Shown here piece by piece: positions 1 through 7,432 of a stretch of 64,000 nucleotides of DNA (positions within the stretch are counted from its first letter, which is position 1; the number at the start of each line of letters is the position of its first letter). Source of the DNA: Salinarimonas sp052380005 (GTDB lineage Bacteria; Pseudomonadota; Alphaproteobacteria; Rhizobiales; Beijerinckiaceae); NCBI GenBank assembly GCA_052380005.1, contig JBQTCJ010000009.1. One strand, given 5' to 3'. The notes under the pieces are model-generated. The model was not told where the DNA came from. It searched no databases and saw only the letters and a list, made by a program, of their open reading frames with translations. A program made the position numbers and the translations under genes.

Positions 1-480
1 GGGTTTCCGGGCGGGGGGGGGGGGGGCGGGGCCCCCTCTCCCACGCTGCACTTTGCCCCCCGCCCGGCGCGGCCCCGCCCGCCCCCGGCGCGATTCGCCG
101 CCGACGGGCTCGGCGACCGAATCGCGACGGTGGGCGGCAGCGTCTTCGGCGATCCGCTGCCCATGGGCGCCGACGCGATCTCCCTCGTGCGCATCCTGCA
201 CGACCACGACGACGACGAGGCCCTCGCGATCCTGAAGGCCGTGCGCGCGGCGCTGCCTGCGGGCGGCACGCTCCTCGTCGGCGAGCCGATGGCCGAGACG
301 CCCGGCGCGCGCGCGGTCACGCAGGCCTATTTCGGCCTCTACCTCTTCGCCATGGGCTCCGGACGCCCGCGGACCCCTGCGGAGAACGCCGATCTCCTCG
401 GGCGCGCCGGCTTCTCCCGATCGCGCTTCGTACGAACCCGGATGCCGCTCGTCGCGAGCCTGATCGTCGCGACCGTTTGA
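1..480 (+). CDS. crtF: Hydroxyneurosporene O-methyltransferase CrtF, C-terminal part
   Basis: Only the end of the gene is present; the frame is open from base 1 to the TGA at 478-480. CrtF methylates the C1 hydroxyl of hydroxylated carotenoids with S-adenosylmethionine in spheroidene/spirilloxanthin synthesis. From about base 97 the protein reads like the SAM-methyltransferase core of the family: a GGSVFGDPLP stretch, then SLVRILHDHDDDEA, then GGTLLVGEPM. Its position directly before bchC is the classical crtF-bchC junction of purple bacteria. The first ~95 bases translate to Gly/Pro/Arg-rich nonsense and contain a run of 14 G, so the missing 'FDLPAV'-like segment is probably lost to sequence error rather than to real divergence. 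The family call is firm from context and motif order; the 5' end is not. Confidence 0.82.
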   Translation, partial: GFPGGGGGGGAPSPTLHFAPRPARPRPPPARFAADGLGDRIATVGGSVFGDPLPMGADAISLVRILHDHDDDEALAILKAVRAALPAGGTLLVGEPMAETPGARAVTQAYFGLYLFAMGSGRPRTPAENADLLGRAGFSRSRFVRTRMPLVASLIVATV

Positions 481-535
481 GCATGGTCAAGGCGTAACGC
501 CCGAGACACGGGGGGTCAGGAGTAGCCGCAACGGG

Positions 536-579
536 TGTTGGTTTAGATTGACATCAAAGACTGTCAGGCTAGATTGACA
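536..579 (+). promoter_or_regulatory. Tandem PpsR/CrtJ operators over the bchC promoter
   Basis: Two copies of the PpsR/CrtJ recognition pattern TGT-N12-ACA lie at 536-553 (TGTTGGTTTAGATTGACA) and 562-579 (TGTCAGGCTAGATTGACA). The second has perfect TGTCA/TGACA arms. The gap between them is 8 bp, the spacing known for cooperative CrtJ binding at Rhodobacter bchC. A sigma70-like promoter fits inside: -35 TTGACA at 548-553 and -10 TAGATT at 570-575 with a 16-bp spacer. A repressor on these sites would cover both elements. This predicts oxygen/redox repression of bchC and the genes behind it. A ribosome binding site AGGGAGG (602-608) precedes the bchC ATG. Confidence 0.8.
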
Positions 580-617
580 TACACAAGCAAGAGGCTCGGA
601 ACAGGGAGGGCCAGAGG

Positions 618-1574
618 ATGTCAGTCACCACCGCGGTCGTTCTTCACGAGCCCGAGCGCCTGAGCCTCGAGCAGGTCGCCCTCGACGCCCCCGGACCGGA
701 AGACGTCGTCGTCGATGTCGCCTTCTCGGGTATCTCCACGGGCACCGAGCGCCTCCTCTATACGGGTCGCATGCCCGCCTTCCCCGGCATGGGGTATCCG
801 CTGGTGCCCGGCTACGAATCGGTCGGGCGGGTGGTCGAGGCCGGTCCGCACAGCGGGCTTTCGGTCGGGCAGGGCGTCTACGTGCCCGGGGCGCGGTGCT
901 ACGGCGAGATCCGCGGCCTGTTCGGCGGCGCCGCCGCGCGGCTGGTGAGCCCGGGTGCGCGGCTCACGCCGCTGCCGGACGCCTTCCTCGATCGGCCGGA
1001 CGGACTCGCCCAGGGCACGCTGCTGGCGCTCGCCGCCACCGCCTGGCACGCCGTCGAGATCGCCGGCGAGACGCCGGATCTCGTCGTCGGCCACGGCGCG
1101 CTCGGGCGGCTGATCGCACGAATCGTCGTGGCGAAGGGCGGCGCGCCCACCGTGTGGGAGACCAACCCGGCTCGCATGGACGGCGCCCTCGGCTACCGGG
1201 TGGTCGCCTCCGCGGACGATCCGCGCCGCGACTACCGCGCCATCGTCGACGTCTCCGGCGACGGCAAGCTGCTCGACACCCTGATCTCGCGCCTCGCCCC
1301 CCGCGGCGAGGTGGTGCTCGCGGGCTTCTACTCGGAGCCGCTCGGCTTCTCGTTTCCCCCGGCCTTCATGAGGGAGGCGCACATCCGCATCGCGGCCGAA
1401 TGGCAGCGGGCGGATCTCGACGCCACGGTATCCGCCGTGGCCTCGGGAGCGCTGTCCCTCGACGGCCTGATCACCCACCGCGAGAACGCCTCGGATGCGG
1501 CGCGGGCCTACCGCACCGCCTTCGAGGACGCCTCGTGCCTGAAGATGATCCTGGACTGGAGGCGCACCGCATGA
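618..1574 (+). CDS. bchC: Bacteriochlorophyllide a dehydrogenase BchC
   Basis: 318 aa. BchC oxidises the 3-hydroxyethyl group of (bacterio)chlorophyllide to the 3-acetyl group, a late step of bacteriochlorophyll a synthesis. The protein is a medium-chain dehydrogenase/reductase. The N-terminal GroES-like domain contains GISTGTERLLYTG and GYESVGRVVEAG, and a Rossmann segment with VVGHGALGRLIARI follows near residue 155. Length matches the family. The ATG at 618 is preceded by AGGGAGG. Its stop overlaps the bchX start (ATGA at 1571-1574), so the two are translationally coupled. Transcription is probably controlled by the PpsR sites upstream. Confidence 0.95.
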   Translation: MSVTTAVVLHEPERLSLEQVALDAPGPEDVVVDVAFSGISTGTERLLYTGRMPAFPGMGYPLVPGYESVGRVVEAGPHSGLSVGQGVYVPGARCYGEIRGLFGGAAARLVSPGARLTPLPDAFLDRPDGLAQGTLLALAATAWHAVEIAGETPDLVVGHGALGRLIARIVVAKGGAPTVWETNPARMDGALGYRVVASADDPRRDYRAIVDVSGDGKLLDTLISRLAPRGEVVLAGFYSEPLGFSFPPAFMREAHIRIAAEWQRADLDATVSAVASGALSLDGLITHRENASDAARAYRTAFEDASCLKMILDWRRTA

Positions 1575-2515
1575 ACGCCGTGACCCCGATCGAGCAAGAG
1601 CCGCCCGCCAAGAAGGAGACGCAGATCATCGCGATCTACGGCAAGGGTGGCATCGGCAAGAGCTTCACGCTGGCTAACCTCAGCTACATGATGGCCCAGC
1701 AGGGCAAGCGCGTGCTGCTGATCGGCTGCGACCCCAAGAGCGACACGACCTCGCTGCTCTTCGGCGGCAAGGCCTGCCCGACGATCATCGAGACCTCCTC
1801 GAAGAAGAAGCTCGCCGGCGAGGACATCACCGTCTCCGACGTCTGCTTCAAGCGCGACGGCGTCTTCGCCATGGAGCTCGGCGGGCCGGAGGTCGGCCGC
1901 GGCTGCGGCGGGCGTGGCATCATCCACGGCTTCGAGCTCCTGGAGAAGCTCGGCTTCCACGACTGGGGCTTCGATTACGTGCTGCTGGACTTCCTGGGCG
2001 ACGTGGTCTGCGGCGGCTTCGGCCTGCCGATCGCCCGCGACATGTGCCAGAAGGTCATCGTCGTCGGCTCGAACGACCTGCAGTCGCTCTACGTCGCCAA
2101 CAACGTCTGCTCCGCGGTGGAATACTTCCGCAAGCTCGGCGGCAACGTCGGCGTCGCCGGCCTCGTCATCAACAAGGACGACGGCACCGGCGAGGCGCAG
2201 GCCTTCGCGCAGGCGGTCGGCATCCCGGTTCTGGCCGCGATCCCCGCCCACGAGGACATCCGCCGCAAGAGCGCCAACTACGAGATCATCGGCCGCCCCG
2301 GTGGCGAGTGGGCCTCGCTGTTCGAGCAGCTCGGCATGGCTGTCGCCGAGGCGCCGCCGATGCACCCGACGCCGCTCTCCCCGGAGGGCCTGCTCGACCT
2401 GTTCTCGTCCGACACCGTCGGCCGCGACGTCGTGCTTCAGCCCGCGTCCTACGAGGACATGTGCGGCGTCGATGCGGTGACCAAGCCCTCCCTCGAAATC
2501 GTCTACGACGGCTGA
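1571..2515 (+). CDS. bchX: Chlorophyllide a reductase iron protein BchX
   Basis: 314 aa. BchX is the ATP-dependent Fe protein (NifH-like) that passes electrons to BchYZ for reduction of ring B of chlorophyllide a. The P-loop GKGGIGKS is at residues 24-31. The two cluster cysteines lie in GRGCGGRGI and DVVCGGFG, which would bind the subunit-bridging [4Fe-4S] cluster. The basic, Lys/Glu-rich N-terminus before the P-loop is typical of BchX as opposed to BchL. The ATG at 1571 overlaps the bchC stop; bchY follows after 13 bp. The complex is oxygen-sensitive and cytoplasmic. Confidence 0.96.
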   Translation: MNAVTPIEQEPPAKKETQIIAIYGKGGIGKSFTLANLSYMMAQQGKRVLLIGCDPKSDTTSLLFGGKACPTIIETSSKKKLAGEDITVSDVCFKRDGVFAMELGGPEVGRGCGGRGIIHGFELLEKLGFHDWGFDYVLLDFLGDVVCGGFGLPIARDMCQKVIVVGSNDLQSLYVANNVCSAVEYFRKLGGNVGVAGLVINKDDGTGEAQAFAQAVGIPVLAAIPAHEDIRRKSANYEIIGRPGGEWASLFEQLGMAVAEAPPMHPTPLSPEGLLDLFSSDTVGRDVVLQPASYEDMCGVDAVTKPSLEIVYDG

Positions 2516-2528
2516 GCGGGGTAGATCG

Positions 2529-4127
2529 ATGACCACCATCCTCGACGAAACGCCCCGCAGGACGACGACGCTCATCGAGACCGTCGCGCGCCCCGCGACC
2601 CCTGCGGCTCCGGCCGCGCCGGGGTCGGTCGAGGCGGCGGGATCGGGCTGCCACGGCGGAGCCGAGACGATGCGCGCCGCCGCCCGCGCCGCGGGCCTGA
2701 ACGAGACGCTCGAGCAGTACGCGGCCGACTATCCGACCGGCCCGCACGACCAGCCGCAGTCGATGTGCCCGGCCTTCGGCTCGCTGCGGGTGGGCCTGCG
2801 CATGCGCCGCACGGCCACCATCCTCTCGGGCTCGGCCTGCTGCGTCTACGGCCTGACCTTCACCTCGCACTTCTACGGCGCGAAGCGGACGGTGGGCTAC
2901 GTGCCCTTCAACTCCGAGACGCTCGTCACCGGCAAGCTCTTCGAGGACATCCGCGACGCCGTGCACGACATGGCGGACCCGGCGCTCTACGACACGATCG
3001 TCGTCACCAACCTGTGCGTCCCCACCGCGTCCGGCGTGCCGCTGCGGCTCCTGCCGGACACGATCAACGGGGTGCGCATCATCGGCATCGACGTCCCGGG
3101 CTTCGGCGTGCCGACGCACGCCGAGGCGAAGGACGTGCTCGCCGGCGCGATGCTGAAGTTCGCCCGCTCCGAGGCCGAGCACGGCCCGGTCCAGGCGCCC
3201 CGCGGCGGCCGCTCCGAGCGCCCCACCGTGACGCTGCTCGGCGAGATGTTCCCGGTCGATCCGGTCACGATCGACGCGCTGCTGGCCCCCATGGGCCTCG
3301 CGGCCGGGCCGGTCGTGCCCACCCGCGAGTGGCGCGAGCTCTACGCCGCGCTCGACTGCGTGGCGGTCGCGGCGATCCACCCGTTCTACACGGCCTCGAT
3401 CCGCGAGCTCCAGGCCGCCGGCCGGCCGGTCGTCGGCTCCGCCCCCGTCGGCCGCGACGGCACCGCGGCGTGGCTCCAGGCCGTGGGCGAGGCCGCGGGT
3501 GTCGCGCCCGATCTGATCGAGGCGGCGAAGGCCCAGGCGCTCGACGCCATCGAAGCCGCGCTCGCTGCGAAGCCGATCGCGGGGAAGATCACGCTCTCGG
3601 GCTACGAGGGCTCGGAGCTGCTGGTGGCGCGCCTCCTCATCGAGAGCGGTGCCGAGGTGCCCTATGTCGGCACCGCCTGCCCGCGCACGACGTGGGCGGA
3701 GGCCGATCGCGCCTGGCTCGAGGCGCGCGGCGTGACCGTACGCTTCCGCGCCTCGCTCGAGGACGATCTCGCGGCGATGGAATACCACCGTCCCGACCTC
3801 GCGGTCGGCACGACGCCGGTCGTGCAGAAGGCGAAGGCGCAGGGCATTCCGTCGCTCTACTTCACGAACCTCATCTCCGCGCGCCCGCTCATGGGCGCCG
3901 CCGGCGCGGGCTCGCTCGCCCAGGTCGTCAACGCGGCCATCGCCGGCAAATCCCGCATGGACGGGATGAAGGCCTTCTTCGAGGGCGTCGGCGAGGGCGA
4001 CACCGCCGGCATCTGGGAGGGCGAGCCGATCTCCCGCCCGGGGTACCGCGACCGCTACCGCAAGCAGCGCGAGGCGCTCAACCGCCAGCGCAAGCAGGCC
4101 GAAGCGCCGACCGGGGAGATGATCTGA
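2529..4127 (+). CDS. bchY: Chlorophyllide a reductase subunit BchY
   Basis: 532 aa. One half of the NifDK-like catalytic heterotetramer (with BchZ) that reduces the C7=C8 bond of chlorophyllide a. Cysteine-bearing segments GSGCHGG, SMCPAFGSLR and SGSACCVYGL near the N-terminus fit the NB-cluster ligand region of the family. The C-terminal tail is basic (Arg/Lys/Gln-rich). An Ala/Pro-rich stretch of about 30 residues precedes the conserved part, so the true start could be slightly downstream, but ATG 2529 has the expected 13-bp spacing from bchX. The stop overlaps the bchZ ATG by one base (TGATG at 4125-4129). Confidence 0.95.
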   Translation: MTTILDETPRRTTTLIETVARPATPAAPAAPGSVEAAGSGCHGGAETMRAAARAAGLNETLEQYAADYPTGPHDQPQSMCPAFGSLRVGLRMRRTATILSGSACCVYGLTFTSHFYGAKRTVGYVPFNSETLVTGKLFEDIRDAVHDMADPALYDTIVVTNLCVPTASGVPLRLLPDTINGVRIIGIDVPGFGVPTHAEAKDVLAGAMLKFARSEAEHGPVQAPRGGRSERPTVTLLGEMFPVDPVTIDALLAPMGLAAGPVVPTREWRELYAALDCVAVAAIHPFYTASIRELQAAGRPVVGSAPVGRDGTAAWLQAVGEAAGVAPDLIEAAKAQALDAIEAALAAKPIAGKITLSGYEGSELLVARLLIESGAEVPYVGTACPRTTWAEADRAWLEARGVTVRFRASLEDDLAAMEYHRPDLAVGTTPVVQKAKAQGIPSLYFTNLISARPLMGAAGAGSLAQVVNAAIAGKSRMDGMKAFFEGVGEGDTAGIWEGEPISRPGYRDRYRKQREALNRQRKQAEAPTGEMI

Positions 4128-5578
4128 TGCTCGTCCTCGATCACGACCGCGCCGGCGGCTACTGGGGCTCCGTCTACGTCTTCACCGCCATCAAGGGTCT
4201 CCAGGTCGTCATCGACGGGCCCGTCGGGTGCGAGAACCTGCCGGTCACGGCGGTGCTGCACTACACCGACGCGCTGCCACCGCACGAGCTGCCGGTGGTC
4301 GTCACCGGGCTCGGCGAGGAGGAGCTCGGCCAGACCGGCACCGAAGGCGCCATGAAGCGCGCCTATTCCACGCTCGACCCCGACCTTCCCGCGGTCGTCG
4401 TCACCGGATCGATCTCCGAGATGATCGGCGGCGGCGTCACGCCGGAAGGCACCAACATCAAGCGCTTCCTGCCGCGCACGATCGACGAGGACCAGTGGCA
4501 GAGCGCCAACCGCGCCATGCTCTGGCTCTGGCGCGAGTTCGGCCCCAAGAAGGTCAAGCCGGCCAAGACCGTCGCCGAGGGCCAGAAGCCCAAGGTCAAC
4601 ATCGTCGGGCCGATCTACGGCACCTTCAACACCTGGTCGGACCTCGCCGAGATCCGCCGGCTGATCGAAGGCATCGGTGCGGAGGTCAACATGACCTTCC
4701 CGCTCGGCTCCCACGTGGCGGACGTGCCGAAGCTCTCCGAGGCGCAGGTCAACGTGTGCCTGCACCGCGAGTACGGCCGGCTCCTCTGCGAGGCGCTCGA
4801 GCGGCCGTGGCTGATGGCCCCGATCGGGCTCGGCGCCACCACCGCCTTCCTGCGCGCGCTCGGCGCCGAGCTCGGGCTCGATCCGGAGCCCTTCATCGCG
4901 CGCGAGAAGCACACCACGATCAAGCCGATCTGGGACCTCTGGCGCTCGGTGACGCAGGACTTCTTCGCGACCGCGAGCTTCGCGATCGTCGCCAACGAGA
5001 CCTATGCCCGCGGCATCCGCAAGTTCCTCGAGGAGGAGATGGGCCTGCCCTGCGCCTTCGCGGTGGAGCGCAAGCCCGGCGGAAAGACCGACAACGCCGA
5101 AGTGCGCCGTCTCTGCCACGAGAAGCCGCCGTTGGTGATGCTCGGCTCCTACAATGAACGCATGTACCTCGCCGAGAAGGGCGGGCGTGCGGCCTTCATC
5201 CCCGCGAGCTTCCCGGGCGCGATCGTGCGCCGGCACACGGGCACGCCGTTCATGGGCTACGCGGGCGCGACCTACCTCGTGCAGGAGGTCTGCAACGCGC
5301 TCTTCGACGCGCTCTTCCACATCCTTCCGCTCGGCCAGGACCTCGACCGCGTCGAGGCGACGCCCTCGCGGCTCGAGCGCCCGCTCCCCTGGGAGCGCGA
5401 GGCCAAGCAGATGCTCGACCGGCTCGTCGAGGACCATCCCGTGCTCGTGCGCATCTCGGCGGCCAAGCGGCTGCGCGACCGCGCCGAGCGCGACGCCCGA
5501 CGCGCGGGCGAGGACACAGTCACCACCGAGAGGCTGGCTCACGCCCACGCCCGTCTCGGAGAAGGGGAGCTCGCATGA
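4127..5578 (+). CDS. bchZ: Chlorophyllide a reductase subunit BchZ
   Basis: 483 aa. NifK-like partner of BchY. The N-terminal DHDRAGGYWGSVYVF and GPVGCENLPVTA (cluster-ligand Cys) are hallmarks. The C-terminal part carries the LPWEREAKQMLDRL segment shared with BchB-type subunits. It starts at ATG 4127, overlapping the bchY stop, and its own stop overlaps the pufQ start (ATGA at 5575-5578). The whole bchCXYZ-pufQ block is therefore translationally coupled apart from the short bchX-bchY gap. Confidence 0.96.
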   Translation: MLVLDHDRAGGYWGSVYVFTAIKGLQVVIDGPVGCENLPVTAVLHYTDALPPHELPVVVTGLGEEELGQTGTEGAMKRAYSTLDPDLPAVVVTGSISEMIGGGVTPEGTNIKRFLPRTIDEDQWQSANRAMLWLWREFGPKKVKPAKTVAEGQKPKVNIVGPIYGTFNTWSDLAEIRRLIEGIGAEVNMTFPLGSHVADVPKLSEAQVNVCLHREYGRLLCEALERPWLMAPIGLGATTAFLRALGAELGLDPEPFIAREKHTTIKPIWDLWRSVTQDFFATASFAIVANETYARGIRKFLEEEMGLPCAFAVERKPGGKTDNAEVRRLCHEKPPLVMLGSYNERMYLAEKGGRAAFIPASFPGAIVRRHTGTPFMGYAGATYLVQEVCNALFDALFHILPLGQDLDRVEATPSRLERPLPWEREAKQMLDRLVEDHPVLVRISAAKRLRDRAERDARRAGEDTVTTERLAHAHARLGEGELA

Positions 5579-5832
5579 CGATGACACCCACCATCGACAC
5601 CCGCGCCGACCCGGCGCCCGACGCCGCGCGCCGCGAGGTCCTGCTGGCCCGCAAGGGCGATGCGCTGGAGTACCGGCTGATCCTGGCCGGGCTCCTCCCC
5701 GTCTTCCTCGTCATCGAGATCGCCTCTCGCCTCGCGCCCCGCGGCGCCGGGGGAACCGCGCGACGCGGCCCGGTGTGGGAGGAGGCGAAGGCCGCCGCCT
5801 GCCGCGCCGTGCCGCTGGCCTTCATGGGCTAG
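5575..5832 (+). CDS. pufQ: PufQ-like small membrane protein
   Basis: 85 aa. In Rhodobacter, PufQ is needed for normal bacteriochlorophyll levels and sits between bchZ and pufB; this gene has the same place, coupled to bchZ by an ATGA overlap. Residues 33-52 form one hydrophobic segment (YRLILAGLLPVFLVIEIASR). A C-terminal part with PVWEEAKAAACRAVP resembles the amphipathic tail of PufQ (PFARAWREA-like). Overall similarity to Rhodobacter PufQ is modest and the protein is about 10 residues longer, so the name rests on location, size and topology together. Confidence 0.75.
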   Translation: MTMTPTIDTRADPAPDAARREVLLARKGDALEYRLILAGLLPVFLVIEIASRLAPRGAGGTARRGPVWEEAKAAACRAVPLAFMG

Positions 5833-5942
5833 CGCGCCGAGAACCTTCAAGGCCGGCGCGCCCGGCCCGACGGCAGACGTCGGGCGGCCTGCGCACCGGC
5901 CGCAAGAATTCCGCCGACGTCTCGCGACGCCGACGGAGGCCT

Positions 5943-5962
5943 GCCGCGGGGTGCCCCGCGGC
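5943..5962 (+). promoter_or_regulatory. GC-rich hairpin in the pufQ-pufB spacer
   Basis: The 190-bp spacer between pufQ (stop 5832) and pufB (ATG 6023) holds a perfect inverted repeat, GCCGCGGG at 5943-5950 and CCCGCGGC at 5955-5962. There is no T-run after it, so termination is unlikely. It may be an mRNA-processing or stability element at the 5' side of the pufBA message. A consensus Shine-Dalgarno AGGAGGT (6012-6018) precedes the pufB ATG, fitting the very high expression of antenna genes. No TGT-N12-ACA pattern was seen in this spacer. Confidence 0.5.
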
Positions 5963-6022
5963 GTCCAGGGTCGCGGGGACTGATCGCGACCGAAGCCGAA
6001 GACTCATGACCAGGAGGTAACA

Positions 6023-6253
6023 ATGGCAGAGTCGACGACACCCGTCAGGGGCACGCTCACGGGCCTCACGGAAGGCGAAGCGAAGGAATTCCACTCGATC
6101 TTCATGTCGAGCTTCATCGCCTTCACCGTGATCGCCCTGATCGCCCACATCCTCGCCTGGATGTGGCGCCCCTGGCTCCCCGGGGCCGACGGTTACGCCG
6201 CGCTCGACGGCGCGACGCAGCTCATCGCGTCCATCACCCCGATGATCGGGTAA
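6023..6253 (+). CDS. pufB: Light-harvesting 1 beta polypeptide PufB
   Basis: 76 aa. LH1 beta subunit, single-span inner-membrane polypeptide that with PufA binds the B880 bacteriochlorophyll pair around the reaction centre. The N-terminal half is polar; EFHSIFMSSF carries His24, and AHILAWMWRPWLPG carries the axial-ligand His42 and the conserved WRPW end. After that canonical end there are about 20 further residues with a second hydrophobic patch (LIASITPMIG), longer than the usual beta chain. The start is set by the ideal SD at 6012. pufA follows after 11 bp with its own GGAGGT. Confidence 0.95.
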   Translation: MAESTTPVRGTLTGLTEGEAKEFHSIFMSSFIAFTVIALIAHILAWMWRPWLPGADGYAALDGATQLIASITPMIG

Positions 6254-6264
6254 GGAGGTCCATC

Positions 6265-6447
6265 ATGTGGCGAGTTTGGCTGCTGTTCGATCCGCGTCGC
6301 ACGCTGATCGCGCTGTTCACGTTCCTCTTCACCCTGGCTCTCCTGATCCACTTCATCCTGCTGTCCACGGACCGGTTCAACTGGCTCGAGGGACCGCGGG
6401 CGGCGGTGATGATGGAGGTGCCCCAGAACTCCCCGATGCCCGGCTGA
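6265..6447 (+). CDS. pufA: Light-harvesting 1 alpha polypeptide PufA
   Basis: 60 aa. LH1 alpha subunit. The signature ALLIHFILLSTDRFNWL contains the bacteriochlorophyll-ligating His29 and Trp40, which hydrogen-bonds the pigment in the family. The N-terminus MWRVWLLFDPRR is typical. Start ATG 6265 has GGAGGT at 6254-6259. In purple bacteria pufBA mRNA is more stable than pufLM mRNA; the large hairpin just downstream is the expected cause here. Confidence 0.97.
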   Translation: MWRVWLLFDPRRTLIALFTFLFTLALLIHFILLSTDRFNWLEGPRAAVMMEVPQNSPMPG

Positions 6448-6480
6448 CGCCGGGCGAGGGAGCCGCTCCCTGAGCCGTCG

Positions 6481-6519
6481 CGAACGGGACGGGGTCGCAC
6501 CACGATCCCGCCCCGTTCG
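6481..6519 (+). promoter_or_regulatory. Large intercistronic RNA hairpin between pufA and pufL
   Basis: A 17-bp stem with a 5-nt loop: CGAACGGGACGGGGTCG (6481-6497), loop CACCA, CGATCCCGCCCCGTTCG (6503-6519). It has one A-C mismatch and one G-U pair. No U-tract follows. At the same place in Rhodobacter a hairpin blocks 3'-5' exonucleases and raises the ratio of antenna to reaction-centre mRNA. The same role is inferred here from position and strength; the rest of the 141-bp spacer shows only the pufL ribosome binding site (GGGGGA, 6575-6580). Confidence 0.82.
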
Positions 6520-6588
6520 CTGAACCCGATGCGCCGTCGCGCAGCGGTGCCACATGCTCGCACGCTCCCACGATGGGGGATCACCAAA

Positions 6589-7416
6589 ATGTCCATGCTA
6601 AGCTTCGAGAAGAAGTATCGCGTCCGTGGCGGGACCCTGATCGGGGGAGATCTCTTCGATTTCTGGGTCGGGCCGTTCTACGTGGGCTTCTTCGGCGTCA
6701 CGACGATATTCTTCTCCGTCCTCGGCACCGGCCTGATCGTCTACGGCGCCGCGATCGGTCCCACCTGGAACATCTGGCAGATCTCGATCGATCCGCCCGA
6801 CCTCAGCTACGGCCTCGGCTTCGCTCCCTTGAAGGAGGGCGGGCTGTGGCAGCTCATCACCATCTGCGCGATCGGCGCGTTCGGGTCCTGGGTCGGTCGG
6901 CAGGCCGAGATCGCACGCAAGCTCGGCATGGGCTACCACGTGCCGGTCGCCTTCTCCGTCGCCGTCTTCGCCTACATCTCCCTCGTCGTGATCCGGCCGG
7001 TGCTGCTCGGCGCCTGGGGCCATGGCTTTCCTTATGGCATTTTCAGCCATCTCGATTGGGTTTCGAACGTCGGCTATCAATACCTGCACTTCCACTACAA
7101 CCCCGCGCACATGATCGCGGTGACGTTCTTCTTCACGACGACGCTGGCGCTGTCCATGCACGGCGGCCTGGTCCTCTCGGCGGCGAACCCGCCCAAGAAC
7201 GACCGCGTGGTCAAGACGGCCGAGCACGAGAACACCTACTTCCGCGACATCATCGGCTGGTCGATCGGGACGCTGGGCATCCACCGGCTCGGCCTGTTCC
7301 TGGCGCTCTCCGCCGGGTTCTGGAGCGCGGTCTGCATCATCATCTCCGGCCCCTTCTGGAGCCGCGGCTGGCCGGAATGGTGGGGCTGGTGGCTCAACCT
7401 TCCGATCTGGTCCTGA
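6589..7416 (+). CDS. pufL: Photosynthetic reaction centre L subunit PufL
   Basis: 275 aa, five membrane spans. L subunit of the type-II reaction centre. Ligand residues are in place: His154 in HLDW (accessory bacteriochlorophyll), His169 and His174 in LHFHYNPAHM (special pair), His191 in MHGGLVLSAANPP and His232 in GIHRLG (non-haem iron). Length is normal. ATG 6589 follows GGGGGA by about 8 bp. pufM begins 16 bp after the stop with GAGGAGGT in the gap. Confidence 0.98.
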   Translation: MSMLSFEKKYRVRGGTLIGGDLFDFWVGPFYVGFFGVTTIFFSVLGTGLIVYGAAIGPTWNIWQISIDPPDLSYGLGFAPLKEGGLWQLITICAIGAFGSWVGRQAEIARKLGMGYHVPVAFSVAVFAYISLVVIRPVLLGAWGHGFPYGIFSHLDWVSNVGYQYLHFHYNPAHMIAVTFFFTTTLALSMHGGLVLSAANPPKNDRVVKTAEHENTYFRDIIGWSIGTLGIHRLGLFLALSAGFWSAVCIIISGPFWSRGWPEWWGWWLNLPIWS

Positions 7417-7432
7417 GCGAGGAGGTCGCGAC

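Noticed and set aside
4055..5587. Minus-strand 510-codon frame opposite bchZ
   Set aside because: Antisense shadow of bchZ; Arg/Val/Asp-rich, no recognisable motif.
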